In this document: piece by piece, positions 33,973 to 38,368 of the stretch | Numbering within the stretch: the stretch's first letter is position 1 | Layout of the letters: the number at the start of each line of letters is the position of its first letter | Assembly (NCBI GenBank): GCA_947632455.1 | Contig: CANRPK010000011.1 | Coordinates: 1 to 38,368 of the forward strand | Source: an uncultured Bacilli bacterium | GTDB taxonomy: Bacteria > Bacillota_I > Bacilli_A > RF39 > UBA660 | Reading direction: 5' to 3' | Length of the DNA: 38,368 nucleotides | Made by a program: the position numbers and the translations under genes | The notes under the pieces: generated by a model | Told to the model about the DNA's origin: nothing | The model's database searches: none | What the model saw: only the letters and a program-made list of their open reading frames with translations

Positions 33973-34016
33973 AACAACGCTTTACACAACCATAGTGCTA
34001 AGCGTTGTTATTTTTT
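33973..34016. terminator. Bidirectional terminator between mfd and the Xre gene
   Basis: A 10-bp stem AACAACGCTT/AAGCGTTGTT (33973-33982 with 34000-34009) has an inner CAC/GTG pairing. It is followed by ATTTTTT on the plus strand and TTTTTGTTTT on the minus strand. The Xre stop codon (34008-34010) lies in its arm. Confidence 0.85.
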
Positions 34017-34229
34017 ATAAGACTTTTTTTCATCAGTTAAACCTAATATATAATCTGCTGAAATATTTAAATATTCACAAATTTTTTTAAGATAAGTAAC
34101 CGGCATAACATTAACACCTTTTTCATATCTAGCATATTGTTGTTGTTTAATTCCTAAATATTCAGCAATATCTTTTTGTTTAATATTATCGCATTCTCTA
34201 ACCCATTTAATTCTTTCATTAAAGTACAT
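34008..34229 (-). CDS. Xre-family helix-turn-helix repressor
   Basis: This 73-aa single-domain Cro/C1-type regulator has a helix-turn-helix in the segment IKQKDIAEYLGIKQQQYARYEKG (about residues 17-39), followed by VMPVTYLKKICEYLNISADYILGLTDE, the usual helix 4-5 region. I chose ATG 34229 (GGTGAT upstream) over a TTG two codons earlier. It is divergent from the surface-protein gene at 34355. The shared promoter region holds a 12-bp palindrome (34285-34296) inside the -35/-10 spacer of that gene, a natural repressor site. Regulation of the neighbour is inferred from this geometry. Confidence 0.88.
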   Translation of the reverse strand: MYFNERIKWVRECDNIKQKDIAEYLGIKQQQYARYEKGVNVMPVTYLKKICEYLNISADYILGLTDEKKSYKK

Positions 34230-34262
34230 ATTCAAATCACCATTTTCATTTTTTCACAAATT

Positions 34263-34303
34263 ACAATAATTGTGTTGAAATATGAACACATGTGTTGTAT
34301 AAT
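34263..34303 (+). promoter_or_regulatory. Promoter with embedded operator palindrome for the lectin-like surface gene
   Basis: TTGAAA (34275-34280), 17 bp, TATAAT (34298-34303). The spacer contains the perfect dyad AACACATGTGTT (34285-34296). A second dyad, ACAAT-A-ATTGT (34263-34273), lies just upstream. Both sit between the divergent Xre gene and the surface gene. Confidence 0.75.
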
Positions 34304-34354
34304 ATCAATATGAGAAAAATACAATATGTTTAATAAAAGGAAAGGAAAAGAAAA

Positions 34355-35872
34355 ATGAAAATAGAAAGGTTAGATACAGAGAGTAGAAGAAATAAAACAA
34401 TATTTGTAGTAGGATTTATATTAGCAATAATATTAGTAATAGTAATAAACTATATAACAAGTTTAGCAAGATATAGGAATACAGAAAGTATAGAGCTTGC
34501 AAGTGGGAATATAAGTTATAATAAAGCTGATTTAAATATAATCGCCATGTATCAGGAAAAAGATGATTATGTAAGTGAAGATGATAAATATACTAATATA
34601 AACAAAATACCAACAACAGGATATAAGCTAAGCTCACAAAGCTATTGTGAAGTGGGTAAACAAAGGTTAGAAGAAGCCGAAATAACATATGATGGACAAT
34701 ATATAGGAGTAAACAAATTAAGCGAAAAAGGAACAAAATGTTATATATACTTTGATAGTTTAGTAAAAGAAATGTTAGGTAAATTAGAAACATCAAAAGG
34801 AAGTAAATATACCATAGATGAAATGCCAAATCCGATTACAGGACCATATGATGAGAGTACAGAAAACCCCGAAGGAAAAGAAAAATTATATACCAGTCCA
34901 GATAATTATGGAACAAGTTATGTATTTAGAGGAAATAATGAAGATGTTAATAACTGGGTAACATTTGCTAATCATACATGGCGAATAATCAGAATAAATG
35001 GAGATGGCACATTAAGAATGATATTCCAATGTGCAGAACCAAATTGTACAGATACAATAGAAGAAAAAACAAATGCTGTAGGAGGTACAGCTTATAGACC
35101 TACATCATATAGTGATAATACCTATGTAGGCTATTATTATGGAACTGCACATACAGAGGAAAAACCAAGTCCAAGTTATGAAGAAACTCATTCAAATACT
35201 ACACCAAGTACAATAGCCGAAGCAGTAAATAATTGGTATACCGGAAAAGGAGCAATGACAAATTATACAGACTATCTAGATGGAAGTACAGGATTTTGCA
35301 ATGATAGGACTATTGTAAAAGATATTATGACTGGTGATAATGGAGATGGTACTGGACAAAAAGCTAGTGGATATGCTCCATCAGCAAGGTTATTTGCAAA
35401 GAGCACTTGGAGAACAAAACAATATCCAACGTTAAAGTGTGGAGTAGTAATGCCTGATACAAATCCAACAGATGCAGAAAGATTTAGTAGTTTTGATGAA
35501 ATAGATCCTATAGCTTTAAAAAGAGATTTATATACAATAGAAGAATCAAATAGAGGAAATGCAAAGCTTTCAGTTTCAGCTGCATTAATTACTAGTGATG
35601 AATATGTTATGGCCGGAGGTTTTGCAGGTGCTGTATCAACTAACTACTGGCTATATACTAACCAAACTTATTGGACAATGTCTCCGTGTGACTATTTTGT
35701 CGATGGTTGGGCTCGCGTGTTCAATGTGTGGGATAATGGCCTCTTCAGCGCTGCGGGCGTTCAAGATACTCGCTTTGGTGTACGTCCAGTAATAAATCTG
35801 AAGGCTGATATCGAATTTACAAGCGGAACAGGAGCATCATCTAATCCATTTATCGTAAAACCAAACAATTAA
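34355..35872 (+). CDS. Membrane-anchored surface protein with C-type-lectin-like C-terminus; candidate DGR target
   Basis: This 505-aa protein has a short basic cytoplasmic N-terminus and one transmembrane anchor (about residues 15-36). A long extracellular region follows, and a C-terminal domain carries YWTMSP (about 439-444) and FGVRPVINLKADI (about 474-486), like the lectin-fold DUF6273 domains of Firmicutes. Between these motifs residues 445-474 are encoded by DNA of 60% G+C and very low adenine, unlike the rest of the gene. Elsewhere the gene favours AGA, GGA and ATA codons, unlike the housekeeping neighbours that use CGT and GGT. The start is ATG 34355 behind AAAGGAAAGG. It has its own promoter and terminator. 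Ligand and role are unknown. Confidence 0.8.
   Translation: MKIERLDTESRRNKTIFVVGFILAIILVIVINYITSLARYRNTESIELASGNISYNKADLNIIAMYQEKDDYVSEDDKYTNINKIPTTGYKLSSQSYCEVGKQRLEEAEITYDGQYIGVNKLSEKGTKCYIYFDSLVKEMLGKLETSKGSKYTIDEMPNPITGPYDESTENPEGKEKLYTSPDNYGTSYVFRGNNEDVNNWVTFANHTWRIIRINGDGTLRMIFQCAEPNCTDTIEEKTNAVGGTAYRPTSYSDNTYVGYYYGTAHTEEKPSPSYEETHSNTTPSTIAEAVNNWYTGKGAMTNYTDYLDGSTGFCNDRTIVKDIMTGDNGDGTGQKASGYAPSARLFAKSTWRTKQYPTLKCGVVMPDTNPTDAERFSSFDEIDPIALKRDLYTIEESNRGNAKLSVSAALITSDEYVMAGGFAGAVSTNYWLYTNQTYWTMSPCDYFVDGWARVFNVWDNGLFSAAGVQDTRFGVRPVINLKADIEFTSGTGASSNPFIVKPNN
35689..35790 (+). other. Candidate variable repeat (adenine-depleted segment)
   Basis: Over 35701-35760 I count 36 G/C and only 7 A in 60 bases; the preceding 60 bases have 17 A. 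Of the 30 codons for residues 445-474, 24 end in C or T and only one ends in A, in a genome that prefers A/T at third positions. This is what repeated adenine-to-N replacement of AAC/AAT-rich template codons would leave. No template repeat or reverse transcriptase is visible in this window. Confidence 0.55.
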
Positions 35873-35874
35873 GG

Positions 35875-35919
35875 ACTTGTCTATACTGCTTTCTTATTCC
35901 AAGTATAGACAAGTTTTTT
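35875..35919 (+). terminator. Intrinsic terminator of the surface-protein gene
   Basis: A perfect 13-bp stem ACTTGTCTATACT/AGTATAGACAAGT (35875-35887 with 35902-35914) is followed by a six-T run, 3 nt after the stop codon. Confidence 0.93.
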
Positions 35920-35942
35920 AATGTATAAAAACTTCTATTTTA

Positions 35943-35958
35943 CTAATATTAATATTAG
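35943..35958. promoter_or_regulatory. 16-bp palindrome upstream of spoVT
   Basis: CTAATATTAATATTAG is a perfect dyad about 17 bp before the spoVT start codon and just ahead of its ribosome binding site. An operator for autoregulation is plausible, but its AT-only core makes chance symmetry likelier than for mixed sequence. Confidence 0.4.
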
Positions 35959-35975
35959 AAATGGAGTTGTAACCT

Positions 35976-36491
35976 TTGAAATCAACGGGAATAATAAGAA
36001 GAATAGATGAATTAGGAAGGATAGTAATTCCTAAAGAAATAAGAAGAAATTTGGGTATTAGAGATGGTGAAAATGTCGAAATATATACCGAAAGTGATAG
36101 TATAATTTTAAAAAAATATCATCGCTTACAAACAACAAGTGATTTAGCCACATCTCTATGTGAAATTATTTATAATGATTTAAATTATAAAATAATAATA
36201 ACAGATCGCGAAAAAATATTAGCAACATCCGGATTAGATGAGCAAATAATATTTAAAGATTTAAGTTCTGAATATCTAAAAATAATTGAAAATCGCGAAA
36301 TAGTAACGAAAGAAGATTATAATCTAAAAATAGATAATACTACCATAACTGGTAATTTTATATTTATTCCTATCATATCTTTAAATGATAGTATTGGTTT
36401 AATAATTATGTATAATGAAAAAAAATTAACTAATGAGCTTAGCATAGGCAAACTAATTGCTAGTATCTTAGCAAGAAAACTTGACATTTAA
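35976..36491 (+). CDS. spoVT: AbrB-type transcriptional regulator SpoVT
   Basis: This 171-aa regulator matches stage V sporulation protein T. The N-terminal swapped-hairpin AbrB domain (about residues 1-50) shows STGIIRRIDELGRIVIPKEI and IRDGENVEIY. A C-terminal GAF-like domain (about 58-170) follows. Length matches B. subtilis SpoVT (178 aa). The start is TTG 35976 with GGAG about 12 nt upstream. B. subtilis also has spoVT just after mfd; here the Xre/surface-gene pair is inserted between them. In spore formers it tunes sigma-G genes, and homologues persist in some non-sporulating lineages. Confidence 0.9.
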   Translation: MKSTGIIRRIDELGRIVIPKEIRRNLGIRDGENVEIYTESDSIILKKYHRLQTTSDLATSLCEIIYNDLNYKIIITDREKILATSGLDEQIIFKDLSSEYLKIIENREIVTKEDYNLKIDNTTITGNFIFIPIISLNDSIGLIIMYNEKKLTNELSIGKLIASILARKLDI

Positions 36492-36508
36492 GTTAATTTT
36501 GATATAAT
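36481..36508 (+). promoter_or_regulatory. Sigma-A promoter of the metG T-box leader
   Basis: TTGACA (36481-36486), 16 bp ending TGA, TATAAT (36503-36508). Both hexamers are perfect. The -35 lies inside the last codons of spoVT (Asp-Ile), so coding and promoter sequence overlap. Confidence 0.85.
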
Positions 36509-36514
36509 TAACTC

Positions 36515-36710
36515 ATTAAATGATGAAGGAATGAGTACATATTATTTATTTAAAGAAAGTTCGTGGAAGATGCAAACGAATATTAGATAATATGGAAGAT
36601 GACTCTGGAGTTTAAACGCTCACTAGCGTTACAAGTAAAGTGCATGAAAAATCATGAATTAAGGTGGTACCGCGGTTCAAAATTCGCCCTTAGTTTATGG
36701 TTTTTATTTA
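36515..36710 (+). ncRNA. T-box riboswitch, methionine specifier, upstream of metG
   Basis: The leader carries the T-box landmarks in order. GAAGGAATGAGTA opens stem I. AAAGAAAGTTCGTGG...GATGCAAACGAA is the distal stem I region. GGAAG-ATG-ACTCTGGAG places AUG (36599-36601) in the specifier position. AAGGTGGTACCGCGG (36661-36675) is the T-box antiterminator bulge that pairs with the tRNA CCA end. A competing terminator, CATGAATTAAGG (36653-36664) with CCTTAGTTTATG (36688-36699, two wobbles), is followed by TTTTTATTTATTTT. Uncharged tRNA-Met should allow metG transcription. Confidence 0.93.
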
Positions 36711-36729
36711 TTTTAAAGGAGGAATAAAC

Positions 36730-38265
36730 ATGCAAGAAAAATATTATATAACTACCCCAATATATTATCCTAGTGCTAATTTCCATATTGGTCATTGTTA
36801 TACCACAATAATTGCCGATGCTATAGCTCGGTATAAAAGACTTACTGGGTATGATGTTTTTTTTCAAACTGGAACTGATGAACATGGTGAAAAAATAGAA
36901 AAGAAAGCTCATGAAGAAGGAGTAACTCCTAAAGAATATGTTGATAAAATAATTGAAAATGCTAAAGATTTATGGGCAAAATTAGGCATATCATATGATT
37001 ATTTTATTAGAACCACTGATAAAAATCATGAAGAAGCAGTTCAAAAAATATTTAAAAAATTATATGATCAAGGAGATATATATAAAGGTGAATATCAAGG
37101 CTTATATTGTGTCCCTTGTGAATCTTTTTGGACAGAAAGCCAAGCTTCAGATGGAAAATGCCCAGATTGCGGTCGAGAAGTAAAACTTGTAAGTGAAGAG
37201 GCTTATTTCTTTAAACTATCTAAGTATCAAGATAAATTAATTAAATTTTATGATGAAAACCCTGAATTTATCTTACCATTATCTCGTAAAAATGAAATGT
37301 TAAATAATTTTATTAAACCTGGTTTAGAAGATTTATGTGTATCACGTACTTCATTTAAATGGGGTATTCCAGTTGATTTTGATCCTAATCATGTAGTGTA
37401 TGTATGGATTGATGCCTTATCAAATTATATTACATCATTAGGTTATCCTGATGAAAATAGTGAATTATTTAAAAAATATTGGCCTGCTGATCTCCATCTA
37501 GTTGGTAAAGAAATTGTTAGATTTCATACTATTATTTGGCCTTGTATGTTAATGGCTCTAAATTTACCACTTCCTCATCAAGTATTTGGTCATGGTTGGT
37601 TAAAAATAAACGATGGCAAAATATCTAAAAGCCTAGGTAATTATAAAGATCCTAGAGAATATATTGATGCTTATGGAGTGGATGCGGTAAGATATTATGC
37701 TTTAAGAGAAGTACCTTTCGGAAGTGATGGCAATTTCTCTGAAGAAGCACTAATCACTCGTACTAATACTGATCTAGCTAATAACTTAGGTAATTTAGTT
37801 AATAGAACTATTAGTATGTCTCATAAATATTTTAATGGTATTACTCTAAATCCTCATGTTAATGAAGAATTAGATAATGATTTAATTAAAAGTGTTACTA
37901 ACTTAAAAGATATTGTTGAAACCAAAATGAATGAACTAAAAGTAAATGAAGCTATCGATGAAATAATGGAAGTATTAAGAAAATGTAATAAATATATTGA
38001 TGATACTACTCCATGGAGTTTAGCTAAAGATGAAACTAAAAAAGATCGTCTAGCAACTATACTATATAATTTATTAGAAAGTATTCGTATTTGTGCTATC
38101 TTATTAAGTCCATTTATTCCTACAACTAGTGCTAATATATTAGAGCAATTAAATACCCAAAAAACATCTTATGAAACCATAAATTCATTTGGCCAATTAG
38201 AATTAAATTTACAACTTAATGAACCAAAGATATTATTTAATCGTATTGAAATAAAGCAAGATTAA
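36730..38265 (+). CDS. metG: Methionyl-tRNA synthetase
   Basis: This class I synthetase charges tRNA-Met. The 511-aa product has the HIGH motif FHIGH (about residues 18-22), a Cys4 zinc knuckle CVPC...CPDC (about 127-147) and the KISKS loop (about 297-301, Ile in place of the common Met), then an anticodon-binding helical domain. It stops short of the C-terminal tRNA-binding EMAP-like domain present in the 664-aa B. subtilis enzyme, so it is the compact form. I chose ATG 36730 with AAAGGAGG; an earlier in-frame codon (36697) lies inside the T-box terminator. Confidence 0.97.
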   Translation: MQEKYYITTPIYYPSANFHIGHCYTTIIADAIARYKRLTGYDVFFQTGTDEHGEKIEKKAHEEGVTPKEYVDKIIENAKDLWAKLGISYDYFIRTTDKNHEEAVQKIFKKLYDQGDIYKGEYQGLYCVPCESFWTESQASDGKCPDCGREVKLVSEEAYFFKLSKYQDKLIKFYDENPEFILPLSRKNEMLNNFIKPGLEDLCVSRTSFKWGIPVDFDPNHVVYVWIDALSNYITSLGYPDENSELFKKYWPADLHLVGKEIVRFHTIIWPCMLMALNLPLPHQVFGHGWLKINDGKISKSLGNYKDPREYIDAYGVDAVRYYALREVPFGSDGNFSEEALITRTNTDLANNLGNLVNRTISMSHKYFNGITLNPHVNEELDNDLIKSVTNLKDIVETKMNELKVNEAIDEIMEVLRKCNKYIDDTTPWSLAKDETKKDRLATILYNLLESIRICAILLSPFIPTTSANILEQLNTQKTSYETINSFGQLELNLQLNEPKILFNRIEIKQD

Positions 38266-38270
38266 AGCTA

Positions 38271-38300
38271 AAGTTATTTCCCAGGAAATAACTTTTTTAT
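38271..38300 (+). terminator. Intrinsic terminator of metG
   Basis: The stem AAGTTATTTC/GAAATAACTT (38271-38280 with 38285-38294) with a CCAG loop is followed by a T-run, 5 nt after the stop. Its centre, ATTTCCCAGGAAAT, is one mismatch from a Noc site, probably by coincidence of the hairpin. Confidence 0.9.
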
Positions 38301-38304
38301 TATG

Positions 38305-38368
38305 TAGCAATCGAAAGATAGCTACTTATAAAACCACGTGCTATGCACGTGCGAACCAAAGAGCACGA
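38305..38368. other. Nested hairpins at the window edge
   Basis: After metG the last 64 bases contain three stems: GTAGC/GCTAC around 38305-38326; CACGTGC-TAT-GCACGTG around 38334-38350; and CGTGC/GCACG running to 38367. They are followed by the end of the window. Closely spaced imperfect palindromes next to TTAT are seen at the ends of IS200/IS605 elements, but a structured leader of the next gene is also possible. Confidence 0.35.

Noticed and set aside
35595..35792. 65-codon plus-strand frame overlapping the candidate variable repeat
   Set aside because: It is out of frame with the surface protein, with no start signal. It is open only because the segment is GC-rich.
38276..38289. ATTTCCCAGGAAAT as a third Noc site
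   Set aside because: It has one central mismatch and is fully explained as the core of the metG terminator hairpin.
1..38368. CRISPR arrays, tRNA or rRNA genes
   Set aside because: No regularly spaced direct repeats, cloverleaf with TTCRANY arm or rRNA segments were recognised on either strand.

Overview
The window is a very AT-rich replication-origin region of a low-GC Firmicutes-type bacterium. It probably comes from an uncultured Bacilli or Erysipelotrichia/RF39-like lineage; this is inferred from gene order and composition, not from a search. The standard genetic code fits: ricT ends on TGA exactly where trmN6 has already begun, and Trp is read from TGG. Gene order is that of a Firmicutes origin. 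rpmH-rnpA-yidC-jag run left on the minus strand, and dnaA-dnaN-(comK)-recF-gyrB-gyrA-SRP RNA-tadA-dnaX-ebfC-recR-bofA-holB-ricT-trmN6-pth-(dut)-mfd-spoVT-metG run right on the plus strand.

Left arm (1-14300, almost all minus strand). Positions 1-3500 are accessory: two small membrane proteins, a 22-codon stub of a cell-wall amidase, a surface protein with cadherin-like domains, an IS3-type transposase remnant and an HExxH metallopeptidase. Then come secA, hpf and a cold-shock gene, each with its own promoter and terminator. An agrB-agrD pheromone pair lies alone on the plus strand with no agrC/agrA beside it. A lemA/DUF2207 pair, an RsmB-like methyltransferase, jag, yidC, rnpA, a shortened rpmH and an unknown 91-aa gene lead up to oriC.

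Origin and segregation. oriC (about 14360-14806) has DnaA boxes, a possible DnaA-trio element and AT-rich DNA. Between gyrA and the SRP RNA gene (23499-24019) lie four parS sites, two perfect DnaA boxes and a 160-bp tract with about 6% G+C. Two perfect Noc-type palindromes are embedded in the recF and trmN6 coding sequences. A comK homologue sits between dnaN and recF, and an inverted repeat covers its ribosome binding site.

Right end (33970-38368). A small Xre repressor gene faces a surface-anchored protein whose C-terminal lectin-like region contains a sharply adenine-depleted, 60% G+C segment. That is the expected mark of a diversity-generating retroelement variable repeat. spoVT follows, then metG behind a T-box leader whose specifier codon reads AUG. 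The window ends in nested hairpins that could be the edge of a mobile element.

Many intrinsic terminators overlap the stop codon of the gene they end, so transcription units are tightly packed.
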